Origin: Bacillota bacterium
GTDB taxonomy: Bacteria; Bacillota; Sulfobacillia; JAJZYS01; JAJYTV01
NCBI GenBank assembly: GCA_021786135.1
Contig: JAJYNV010000243.1
Coordinates: forward strand, 1 to 12,922
Length of the DNA: 12,922 nt
Direction of reading: 5' to 3'
Shown: in pieces, positions 7,161-12,922 of the stretch
Layout of the letters: each line of letters begins with the position of its first letter
Numbering within the stretch: the first letter of the stretch is position 1
Notes under the pieces: generated by a model
Seen by the model: only the letters and a program-made list of their open reading frames with translations
What the model was told of the DNA's origin: nothing
Database searches by the model: none
Made by a program: the position numbers and the translations under genes

Positions 7161-7757
7161 ATGCAGGTGTGCTCAATCGTACAGTCGGTGGCGCTCAACG
7201 TTGTGGCCTCGGCGCGCAGCCACACTACGTCGAATAAGGCGGTGCACCACGGATTGCCAGAGTGGCTTACCTCGCTCATCGCGGTGGTCGCAGGTTGGCT
7301 TCTAGCCCAAGGCACCAACTTTGTTCTGGTCAAGGGCCGCACGCAAGTATTCCGGGAGGGCCTGCGCCGGGACCTTGAACGTTGCGTCGCTTTGGATCTC
7401 TCTGTGTCGGGCTTCGAGCTCATGAACCGGCTGGCCTTTCCGTACATCACCATGTATGCGCAGAAGGGCGAGTACGTTTCGGGCGCGGGCGAAAAAGCGG
7501 AAATCTTAGTGCTGAACGTTTATTATTGTCTGGAAAGATTCACTCGGTATATTGAGGTCGAAGCGTCACTACTCCGCGAAAGGTATGACCCAAGCGATGC
7601 AATTGCTCGCAAGAAGGCCGAGGAACATATTGCACTCATACAAGATGCTGCTGTCGCTGAACTCGAAGTGTCGTTGAAGAGTTACGCTAGACTCGCTCTT
7701 CAACGCATCCCTAGCACATCACGTTTTTGGCGATGGGTCGGGAGGCTGTCCCTATAG
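7161..7757 (+). CDS. Single-pass membrane protein, helical cytoplasmic part
   Basis: 198 residues from ATG 7161; no clear Shine-Dalgarno is seen, so the true start could be a downstream GTG. A single hydrophobic segment spans residues about 35-57 (EWLTSLIAVVAGWLLAQGTNFVLV) and is followed by a basic stretch (KGRTQVFREGLRRDLER), which should place the C-terminus in the cytoplasm. The remaining 130 residues look entirely helical, with Glu/Arg/Ala-rich stretches such as YIEVEASLLRERY and AIARKKAEEHIALIQ. No enzyme motif is visible. The gene at 7765/7774 follows within 20 bases, so the two probably form a pair: a membrane anchor or effector and a soluble helical partner. The 3' half is noticeably poorer in GC than the 5' half. 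Confidence 0.7.
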   Translation: MQVCSIVQSVALNVVASARSHTTSNKAVHHGLPEWLTSLIAVVAGWLLAQGTNFVLVKGRTQVFREGLRRDLERCVALDLSVSGFELMNRLAFPYITMYAQKGEYVSGAGEKAEILVLNVYYCLERFTRYIEVEASLLRERYDPSDAIARKKAEEHIALIQDAAVAELEVSLKSYARLALQRIPSTSRFWRWVGRLSL

Positions 7758-7773
7758 ACTGGAGATGACCATC

Positions 7774-8286
7774 GTGGACGAGAACGAGCTTCTAACCCGA
7801 CTCGCATTCTTCGGTGAGCACGTAGAAAACGCTGAAATACTTGGCCTCAATGTTGATCAGCGGACATCGATACTGTCAGCCGTCGTCAAAGACGTGATCC
7901 AAACGATAGCTACCCTCGGTACTGCAGAACAGGATAAGCGTATCATGGACGTAATTAGAGAACTCGCAGAAGGACAATTGAAACGAGAACTTGAGATTTA
8001 CAGATTTGTGTTGGCAAAGCATTCTGTCATGCTTCAGACCGTAAAGTGGAAGTCATTCCTTAGCTCTTTCATGCTAGCGCGGTTGATTCAAGGCTTGCAA
8101 TCCAGTCCCTCAATCAGCCTGGACACTTGGGTTCAACGGTATGTGCGTGTAGAGACGATCGACTCCGACACCATGATCAAGCTGATCAGCGCCGAAACTA
8201 CGCAGGAGATCACTGAAGCGGCGAGGCAGAGAGTCATTCGGGTTCTGCTAGGTGCTGAGCCGCAGGGCGACGCGGCTGCCGGATAG
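7774..8286 (+). CDS. All-helical protein, partner of membrane protein
   Basis: An ATG at 7765 lies directly behind CTGGAG with no spacer. The in-frame GTG at 7774 has a 9-base spacer and is the more likely start, giving 170 residues. The protein is predicted soluble and almost wholly helical, with many charged helices (LLTRLAFFGEHVENAEIL, IMDVIRELAEGQLKRELEIYRFVLAKH) and a moderately hydrophobic patch (FLSSFMLARLIQGLQSS). I recognise no family. It is tightly linked to the preceding membrane protein. Convergent with it, only 20 bases away, is the GIY-YIG gene, and no terminator hairpin is visible in the gap. Confidence 0.7.
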   Translation: MDENELLTRLAFFGEHVENAEILGLNVDQRTSILSAVVKDVIQTIATLGTAEQDKRIMDVIRELAEGQLKRELEIYRFVLAKHSVMLQTVKWKSFLSSFMLARLIQGLQSSPSISLDTWVQRYVRVETIDSDTMIKLISAETTQEITEAARQRVIRVLLGAEPQGDAAAG

Positions 8287-8306
8287 TAGGCCGGGTGTGC
8301 CATATT

Positions 8307-8789
8307 CTACCGCAGATTCGCGAACGGCACCTGATGGTCATGCTGCAGTCTGAATTCATCCAGTAGGTCGCGTTCGACGCCCTCGGCGTGGTCTCCCGTT
8401 GTGACCTTCCAGCACACCAGCAGACGCTGAGCGTCGGCGAGCTGCCAGATGTAGCGGCCACCGTAATGACCCACGGCTCCCCCGTTGCCGAAGCGCATGT
8501 AGTCGCCAACGCGCTTCCTAAGGGTGGCTGTGGTCATCCCGATGTAGACCACCGCAGCGCCCGCAACCCACTTCCTCTGCAGTTCCTCGATCGGTACGTT
8601 GGGGTCCTTTCTCTTGAACCGTCCGCCGGTGCCGACGGGCAAGAAGGACGGCTGAGCCGCCGACTCGCGGAGCACTATGTACACGCCCGGCGACTCCGGC
8701 GCCGACGCGCATCTTGTCGCTGACAACTCAGAGATCGTGCGAAAGCCCAAGAAGCCGGCGCGTTCAAGGCCTTCTCGCGTGAAGTCCAC
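8307..8789 (-). CDS. GIY-YIG domain protein
   Basis: 160 residues from a GTG at 8789-8787, 9 bases after AGGAGG (8804-8799). An in-frame GTG at 8795 has a 3-base spacer, and the frame opens further to 8885, but that extra stretch lacks the family pattern. GVYIV (residues 35-39) and VVYIG (80-84) are the two GIY-YIG strands, followed by the catalytic-type arginines (LRKRVGDYMRFG), GHYGGRYIWQL, an expected glutamate (Glu139 in EGVERDLL) and a C-terminal PFANL. This matches a widespread single-domain GIY-YIG group with the H-x-GGR-x-IWQL motif. Catalysis is likely a metal-dependent nuclease activity, but the physiological target is not known. It stands alone on the minus strand. Confidence 0.85.
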   Translation of the reverse strand: MDFTREGLERAGFLGFRTISELSATRCASAPESPGVYIVLRESAAQPSFLPVGTGGRFKRKDPNVPIEELQRKWVAGAAVVYIGMTTATLRKRVGDYMRFGNGGAVGHYGGRYIWQLADAQRLLVCWKVTTGDHAEGVERDLLDEFRLQHDHQVPFANLR

Positions 8790-8958
8790 GATCACGACCC
8801 TCCTCGCATCCAATGAGGGCTCTTGGCTCCTGTGAGGTTCGACGACTGCACGCCAAAGCCTGTAAATTGGCCAACGAGCCTTCACTTACGGCAGCGCACA
8901 CGCTCATCGCTAGGACCCGCTACGCTCTGTTTATCAGGATCCACGGGAGGGTAGAACA

Positions 8959-9144
8959 ATGATGTGGTTCATCGGAATCGCGAGCCTGTTGACAACTGCC
9001 GGCTGCACCTACAAGGCGGTCACAGCCCCCACCGCTGAGCAGTCCGCCATGTGGACGCAGGCTGCGTCGACCACGTTCGGCGTGACTATCATGGCCGGCG
9101 TCACGTTGGTGCGCACCGCATCGCACGATCGCCTGAGTGCGTAG
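8959..9144 (+). CDS. Small membrane protein
   Basis: 61 residues, ATG start with GGGAGG 8 bases upstream, so translation initiation is well supported. Two hydrophobic stretches flank a polar loop: residues 2-16 (MWFIGIASLLTTAGC) and about 39-51 (TFGVTIMAGVTLV). A TTAGC before Cys16 faintly resembles a lipobox, but there is no positively charged N-terminus and no leucine at the -3 position, so I do not call a lipoprotein. No family is recognised. It is transcribed divergently from the GIY-YIG gene and followed within 15 bases by a long hairpin. Confidence 0.65.
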   Translation: MMWFIGIASLLTTAGCTYKAVTAPTAEQSAMWTQAASTTFGVTIMAGVTLVRTASHDRLSA

Positions 9145-9158
9145 CGAGCTGCACAGCG

Positions 9159-9200
9159 GAGCCCCGCCTGTCGCCCTTGTTCAGGGGACATGCGGGGCTC
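9159..9200 (+). terminator. Long hairpin after small membrane gene
   Basis: GAGCCCCGC at 9159-9167 pairs perfectly with GCGGGGCTC at 9192-9200. The interior continues with TGTC/GACA and CCC/GGG pairs interrupted by one bulge, so the stem is long. No T run follows, so classical Rho-independent termination is not certain. Its position, just behind the stop at 9144 and before the next promoter, supports a terminator role. Confidence 0.6.
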
Positions 9201-9284
9201 ACTTCGTTGATGTGCTCACCGCTCCCGTCGGACGGCTTGGCTGTTTCGACGCCTCCTTTCTTCAGCCAGCGAACCGCGCCACCA

Positions 9285-9318
9285 CTTGACGTATACGTAC
9301 CGTACACGTATAGTCAAG
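9285..9318 (+). promoter_or_regulatory. Promoter within a near-perfect palindrome
   Basis: TTGACG (9286-9291) and TATAGT (9309-9314) are separated by exactly 17 bases, a good sigma-70-type promoter for the gene at 9337. The whole element is an inverted repeat. CTTGAC-g-TATACGT on the left mirrors ACGTATA-GTCAAG on the right, ending at 9318, with one extra base on the left. A repressor bound here would cover both -35 and -10. The other strand also reads TTGACT-16-TATACG, so a divergent promoter is possible. The ribbon-helix-helix protein encoded next is the natural repressor (inference). Confidence 0.75.
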
Positions 9319-9336
9319 CCAAGGAGGCGGTGGCGG

Positions 9337-9843
9337 ATGCCGAAGGTGACACTGTACTTACCGGACGAGGAGAACGATCTTCTGGAAGAAGCCAAGAGAG
9401 TACTCGGTGCGGAGGCGTCGTTGTCGGGCCTGTTCCGGGAGTCGCTACGCCGGATTGTCGCCGAGTTCAAGGCAGCAAAGGAGGGGTTCCAGAGGGTAGA
9501 GTTGCCGCTGTTCAACGCACTGACCACAGACGGCGGGGTCGTGTATAGCGTAATCGAAATGCGACCGATCGCCTTCACAGGAAAGTTGCTCTTCCGGGAA
9601 GACGACGCCGAGCACGGCTGGTACAAGGAAGTGTATCGTACGGCACGCGGCAAGCTCTTGTTCTACTTTGGAAGCGACAGGCATCAAGATGACGGCGCGA
9701 GTTACGAGATCTATGAAAGCCTGGACAAAGCAGCACAGGCCATGAGCCCAGATGACCCGACAGAAGAACGGTTTGATCGCGAATTGCTGCGGCACGTGTC
9801 GGAGGCGTTGGGCGAGCCTTGGGTCCAGGAGATAGACATTTGA
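9337..9843 (+). CDS. EXLDI family protein, ribbon-helix-helix N-terminus
   Basis: 168 residues, ATG start with AAGGAGG (9321-9327) 9 bases upstream. An upstream in-frame TTG at 9286 lies inside the promoter and is rejected. Residues 1-50 have the ribbon-helix-helix layout: strand KVTLYLPDE, helix A (ENDLLEEAKRVLG), turn, helix B (SLSGLFRESLRRIVAEFKAAK). The middle part contains FTGKLLFRE and VYRTARGKLLFYF, a beta-rich domain with an ESLDKAAQ helix. The protein ends with EIDI, matching the terminal motif that names the EXLDI family of uncharacterised, mostly actinobacterial proteins. I am fairly sure of this assignment. The palindromic promoter directly upstream suggests autorepression. It is followed closely by the small cysteine protein and the large phosphoesterase-exonuclease, likely in one transcript. 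Confidence 0.85.
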   Translation: MPKVTLYLPDEENDLLEEAKRVLGAEASLSGLFRESLRRIVAEFKAAKEGFQRVELPLFNALTTDGGVVYSVIEMRPIAFTGKLLFREDDAEHGWYKEVYRTARGKLLFYFGSDRHQDDGASYEIYESLDKAAQAMSPDDPTEERFDRELLRHVSEALGEPWVQEIDI

Positions 9844-9862
9844 GGAGAGGGGGCGCCAGGGA

Positions 9863-10099
9863 ATGCTCCAGCCGCACAGTTCGGAGTGGTTCGAGCACCT
9901 CCTGTTGACGAACACTCAGCAGGCGATGCACACAGGGGCGATCATTGCCGCAGCCGGCCGGGAAGATATCTGTTCAATCTGTGGGGACGAGCCAGCCCCG
10001 CCCCACAGACTCGCCGACGGTGAATGGACCATGCGTCTGTGCGACGACTGCGTTGGCATTCGCCGCATGATGTTTGGCGAAGTCTGGCTCCCCGTTTGA
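9863..10099 (+). CDS. Small four-cysteine zinc-binding protein
   Basis: 78 residues, ATG at 9863, 19 bases after the EXLDI stop, with GGAGAGGGGG upstream. Cys37-x2-Cys40 (CSICGDEP) and Cys60-x2-Cys63 (LCDDC) form a likely zinc ribbon or knuckle. The segment between them is TMR-like beta (DGEWTMRLC). The N-terminal 35 residues look helical. Small proteins with the pattern ICSICGD...RLCDDC..IR are common but uncharacterised. Its position between the EXLDI regulator and the large nuclease suggests a partner or adapter for one of them (inference). Its stop is only 16 bases from the next start. Confidence 0.8.
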   Translation: MLQPHSSEWFEHLLLTNTQQAMHTGAIIAAAGREDICSICGDEPAPPHRLADGEWTMRLCDDCVGIRRMMFGEVWLPV

Positions 10100-10115
10100 G
10101 GGGAGGTGGCAAACG

Positions 10116-12026
10116 GTGCGCATCCTCTTCTTCAGCGACTGGCGCATCCAACCTATGGAATGGATCGACCGCATGCTGGACGAGTCCGGCGACGTGGACT
10201 TCATCGTCTACGGCGGTGACGACACGCGCCGCTTTGCTCCCCGAGTCGAGTGGTCGCCGGACGTCTTCGCGCAAGCCGACGAGCTGGCGCGGCGCAAGCG
10301 CAAGCTCGCGAGCGCTGTCGCCGCCATGGCCAAGATCCTGGGTAGGGATCCGGTGTTTGTTCCTGAAGCGGAAGAGAGCGCGTGGGTAGGCCAGTCGCTC
10401 CCGCTCTTTCCCGAGCGGATACTGCGGCACTTCGAGTCGCCTAACGGAAGCTACTTTCAGCGGCTCGGCGAGCGGTCGCGTCATGGGGTAGGCGCCGTCA
10501 TCGGCAACGATTGCAGCCCAGAGGACCGTGCTGTCCTGAGCGGCACTGGCGTCGTCAACTTGCACAAGCAGCCGGTGAAGGTCGGCGCCTGGGGGTTTGT
10601 CGGGATCGAGGGCAACATCGTCTGGACGGACCGCGACGGAAGGCGCGTGAACGCGGTCGGCCTCATTCCCCACCAGGACTCCGAGGTGCGGGACATGCTG
10701 GAGCGAGGGCTACGCGACATCAAGGTGAACGAGCGCCACCTCGTCGTCGTGACCCACACGCCGCCACGCGGACTGCTCGACCTTGCCATCCGGTTCGGCG
10801 TCAGCCACCTTGGCTCGCCAGCCCTTGAGGAGTTTGTCCGCGAGAGGGTGCCCGCTCTGGTACTATGCGGCCACGCCCACAGCCGGGGCGGTCGGGCGGT
10901 GCGCGTCGGCGACACATTGGTGGTCAACGCGGCGAGCAGCGACAACCGGGCCAAGGAGGCGCACGGTGCGCTGATAGAGATAGAGGAAGGTGCATTGCCC
11001 GAGCTTCGCTGGCTCGACCCCGCCAGACACAGCACCACAGCAGTATTCGGCGTTGGCCCCGTGTCCGAGCGCAAACTCGCTTCCGTGGGCATCACGACGG
11101 CGGACGCGCTTTACTCGGCTCCGATCGGCGAGTTGATTCGGGGCGGGATCAAGCCCGCAACAGCGGCGAGCTTCGCCGCTAAGGGCAGCGCCTTCTGCGC
11201 AGGGGCGCCGGTCTGGCTGGAGAGTAGGCACGAACATGTGCCCGACGCTGTGGTGCTCTACGACGTCGAGACAGGCCTGGCGCCAGGCCGGTTCGACCCG
11301 CTGCGGTTCGACTACGAGGCAGGTGCTTCGAGGGAGGTGGCGGGCCAGGAGCCCTGGCTGATCGCCGCCGGCATTGGCACGGCCGATGACGAGGTCTCGC
11401 AATGGGAGTCTCTGGACGAGGATCGTGCCGCGCGGCGAAGGATGTTCAAGGACTTCCTCGACTTCGTGGAGGCAAGCGGCAATACAACGTGCGCCTGGAG
11501 CGGCACTGGATTCGACGATCGGGCGATTGTGGCCGGCCTGGGGCGCTGGTATCCTCAGGGCCTCGTACGCTGGGAGAGGGTCAGAAAGCTCGACCTCTGC
11601 GCGATCATGAAGCGGTCGCTCGAACTGCCCGGCTCCTGGTCTATCAAGGACGTGTCACGTTTCCTCGGATGGCAGGGGCCCGAAGAGGAGTGGGACGGGT
11701 TTCAGGCGGGCCTTGCGTACGAAGCCTATCGCCAACTGGGAGAGCCGTTCGACGTCGAGGGCGTGAAGCGGTACAACCGCTTGGACGTTGTACAGCTCGC
11801 GTTCACGTACCGCTGGTACGTGACGGCGGTGGAATCGGAGGCGGCGCAACGCCGTGATACGGCGAATACTCCACGTGCCCGCTGGAGCGCAGAGGGGCTC
11901 GCTGCGCTAGAGGCTCAGTTGGCACAAGGGCTCAGTGCCTATGAGATCGAGGTACCGGGTTATACCATCCTGCAGATCCGTCGGAAGTTGGTCTACTTGA
12001 AGAGTAGATCCAGAAGCGCTGGGTAG
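10116..12026 (+). CDS. Phosphoesterase-HhH-DEDD exonuclease fusion with HTH tail
   Basis: Start GTG 10116, 9 bases after GGAGG, giving 636 residues; an ATG at 10074 is in frame but lies inside the previous gene. Residues 1-290 are a calcineurin-like metallophosphoesterase: SDWR (Asp8), GGDD (34-36), GND (130-132), VVVTH (His214) and CGHAH (His253, His255). The usual DxH of motif I is DWR, so His is replaced by Arg10. Residues about 312-360 begin GVGPVSERKL and look like a helix-hairpin-helix DNA-binding segment. Residues about 380-570 are a DEDD-type RNase H-fold exonuclease: DVE (Asp383, Glu385), GFDD (465-468), KLDLC (Asp493) and YNRLD (Tyr553-x3-Asp557, DnaQ-like). Residues 590-632 (W..EGLAALEAQLAQGLS..EIE....ILQIRRKLVYLK) resemble an HTH. 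I predict a DNA-processing enzyme with two active sites; substrate unknown. Confidence 0.85.
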   Translation: MRILFFSDWRIQPMEWIDRMLDESGDVDFIVYGGDDTRRFAPRVEWSPDVFAQADELARRKRKLASAVAAMAKILGRDPVFVPEAEESAWVGQSLPLFPERILRHFESPNGSYFQRLGERSRHGVGAVIGNDCSPEDRAVLSGTGVVNLHKQPVKVGAWGFVGIEGNIVWTDRDGRRVNAVGLIPHQDSEVRDMLERGLRDIKVNERHLVVVTHTPPRGLLDLAIRFGVSHLGSPALEEFVRERVPALVLCGHAHSRGGRAVRVGDTLVVNAASSDNRAKEAHGALIEIEEGALPELRWLDPARHSTTAVFGVGPVSERKLASVGITTADALYSAPIGELIRGGIKPATAASFAAKGSAFCAGAPVWLESRHEHVPDAVVLYDVETGLAPGRFDPLRFDYEAGASREVAGQEPWLIAAGIGTADDEVSQWESLDEDRAARRRMFKDFLDFVEASGNTTCAWSGTGFDDRAIVAGLGRWYPQGLVRWERVRKLDLCAIMKRSLELPGSWSIKDVSRFLGWQGPEEEWDGFQAGLAYEAYRQLGEPFDVEGVKRYNRLDVVQLAFTYRWYVTAVESEAAQRRDTANTPRARWSAEGLAALEAQLAQGLSAYEIEVPGYTILQIRRKLVYLKSRSRSAG

Positions 12027-12054
12027 GTGACGTTTCTCGCTGGATGCCATGTGT

Positions 12055-12085
12055 GAAGCGGAGCGCCGTGGTGGCGCTCCGCTTC
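12055..12085. terminator. Perfect 13-bp hairpin between convergent genes
   Basis: GAAGCGGAGCGCC at 12055-12067 is followed by loop GTGGT and the exact complement GGCGCTCCGCTTC at 12073-12085. It sits 29 bases behind the stop of the large nuclease gene and 16 bases from the stop of the minus-strand gene at 12102, so it can end transcription from both sides. It lacks a T run on either strand. Confidence 0.75.
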
Positions 12086-12101
12086 CCCGTCGTCATCCTA
12101 C

Positions 12102-12311
12102 CTATTCGCCGGGGCTAAGGTCGGCCTGCCCCTCTGCCTTGCCTTCATCATCGTCGTCCCGCACGCCCTCTCCGCGCGCACGGTAGGGCAGTAGTGAAAC
12201 GCTGGCCGGCCGCCATTCGTCCGAATCCTTTAGCGTCAGGAACCGGTAGACGCCGCGCGGATGCTTCTCTTGCGCGTTCCCGCCGTCGTGCCGTTCCTCG
12301 TGCGTGTCCAT
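12102..12311 (-). CDS. Small acidic hypothetical protein
   Basis: 69 residues from ATG 12311-12309, with GGGAGGG (12325-12319) 7 bases upstream. The frame opens further to 12383, but the ribosome binding site fixes the internal start. The N-terminal 20 residues are His/Glu/Lys-rich. The centre, RGVYRFLTLKDSDEWRPASV followed by SLLPYRARGEG, reads like a genuine folded segment. The C-terminus is very acidic (DDDDEGKAEGQADLSPGE). No family recognised. Plus-strand frames over the same bases are Pro/Arg/Cys-rich shadows. A strong ribosome binding site and the hairpin behind the stop support a gene. Confidence 0.55.
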   Translation of the reverse strand: MDTHEERHDGGNAQEKHPRGVYRFLTLKDSDEWRPASVSLLPYRARGEGVRDDDDEGKAEGQADLSPGE

Positions 12312-12521
12312 ACCTCTGCCCTCCCGTCCCGGCTTCCCGTTGTGGCCTACCAGTGCTGCAGTCCCTTTACGCCCATGGTACACGCCGCGTCCGTCTGGCG
12401 CTGCCCCGTTGCGGCTGCCGTCTTTCGCTGTTCCGCCGCATCATGTGCGTATCTACCTTATGAGGGGCTTGTCTCCATGGCTCATCCCGCCGCCCCATCC
12501 CCCTCATTGAGGTGATGCCCC
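12312..12521. other. Gene-free divergent spacer
   Basis: This stretch separates the minus-strand small gene from the membrane protein at 12522. It is C-rich on the plus strand and presumably holds both promoters. I see no convincing -35/-10 pair, repeat or RNA gene in it. Plus-strand frames here lack ribosome binding sites and look like translations of non-coding sequence. Confidence 0.5.
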
Positions 12522-12922
12522 ATGTCCCTACTCCTACCGCACCTGTTCGCGGCCCCGATGCTCTCCCTCTCGATCAGCCAGCTCGGCCAGTTGCTCAACT
12601 CCGCGTTCGGTAGCTTGGGTGGCCAGATCAACGAGTGGTTGATCGGCGTGGTCTTCGCACCGATCGTTTACCTTCTTGGCTGGCAGTCGGGCCTCGGCCC
12701 GGCGCTGGGCATCGGCAGCTACTACGCGCCCACGCCGCTGTTTCCGTGGCAACTCCCGACGGGCACCCCGTTCCCCAACGGCCTCGCCTTCACCATCGGC
12801 GTGTTGGCGTTCGGATTCATCGCCCTGAAGCTCATCGCGGATCTGGTAGACGGCCGGGCATCCCTCCGTTCGAGTGGGCCGGCGCTCCTGGTCAACGGTG
12901 CGCTGATCCTGTTCGCACCGCT
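12522..12922 (+). CDS. Polytopic membrane protein, partial at right edge
   Basis: The ATG at 12522 is preceded by GAGGTGAT (12509-12516). The frame stays open to the window end, showing 133 residues. Hydrophobic segments appear at about 39-54 (WLIGVVFAPIVYLLGW), 88-109 (LAFTIGVLAFGFIALKLIADLV) and from 121 on (ALLVNGALILFAP). The N-terminal 20 residues are also hydrophobic and could be a signal or first span. Between the spans is a Pro/Gly-rich loop (SYYAPTPLFPWQLPTGTPFPNG). The layout resembles channel subunits of conjugation machines (TrbL/VirB6-like), but this is only an impression from a fragment. Confidence 0.75.
   Translation, partial: MSLLLPHLFAAPMLSLSISQLGQLLNSAFGSLGGQINEWLIGVVFAPIVYLLGWQSGLGPALGIGSYYAPTPLFPWQLPTGTPFPNGLAFTIGVLAFGFIALKLIADLVDGRASLRSSGPALLVNGALILFAP

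Noticed and set aside
8790..8885. Longer N-terminus for the GIY-YIG protein
   Set aside because: The AGGAGG at 8804-8799 points to the GTG at 8789; the extra residues show no family pattern.
8959..9006. Lipoprotein signal in the 61-residue protein
   Set aside because: No positive N-terminus and a poor lipobox (TAGC without leucine at -3).
9286..9336. TTG start for the EXLDI gene at 9286
   Set aside because: It falls in the -35 hexamer of the promoter; the ATG at 9337 has a perfect ribosome binding site and starts the ribbon-helix-helix.
1..12922. CRISPR array, tRNA or rRNA genes, insertion sequence ends
   Set aside because: I looked for regular spaced repeats, cloverleaf-like segments, transposase motifs and terminal inverted repeats and saw none.

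Overview
The window looks like accessory DNA from a GC-rich bacterium. Strong AGGAGG-type ribosome binding sites lie at typical distances before most genes, GTG starts are frequent, and coding GC is high. This fits a high-GC Bacillota or an Actinomycetota, but nothing here fixes the taxon: there is no rRNA, tRNA or core housekeeping gene. The variety of small orphan genes, the swings in base composition and a broken guanylate kinase piece suggest a cargo region of a mobile or variable island.

Layout. (1) 1-1020, minus strand: two tightly linked genes, an open frame running off the left edge and a 218-residue protein with a classical C2H2 zinc-finger spacing. (2) 1021-1272: a divergent intergenic region with four CACCGT/ACGGTG half-sites placed around a promoter-like TTGACA. 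(3) 1273-6806, plus strand: a defence-like run. It holds an XRE-type regulator, a guanylate-kinase fragment without P-loop or start codon, an abortive-infection protein with a C-terminal HEPN-like RNNRSLAH motif, a DUF2283 protein with a strange low-complexity tail, an HNH-type treble-clef nuclease candidate, an AbiV-like HEPN protein, and a 415-residue protein ending in a glycine-zipper hydrophobic segment. (4) 6849-8286: a small orphan, a single-pass membrane protein and an all-helical partner. (5) 8307-8789, minus strand: a GIY-YIG domain protein, convergent with the previous run. (6) 8959-9144: a tiny membrane protein followed by a long hairpin. (7) 9285-12085: a compact three-gene cassette. 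It has a promoter embedded in a near-perfect palindrome, a ribbon-helix-helix EXLDI-family protein (probable autorepressor), a 78-residue four-cysteine protein, and a 636-residue protein. The last joins a calcineurin-like phosphoesterase, a helix-hairpin-helix segment, a DEDD-type 3'-5' exonuclease domain and a C-terminal HTH-like tail. The cassette closes with a perfect 13-bp hairpin. (8) 12102-12311: a small minus-strand acidic protein. (9) 12522 to the right edge: the start of a polytopic membrane protein.

How the genes may work together (inference): the 1273-6806 run reads as one or more abortive-infection or RNase/nuclease defence systems, with the XRE protein as likely regulator of the divergent promoter region. 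The 9285-12085 cassette is the best candidate for an undescribed unit: a self-regulated DNA-processing enzyme with two catalytic domains and two probable DNA-binding modules, carried with a small zinc-binding protein. No function of any of these genes is proven by the sequence alone.
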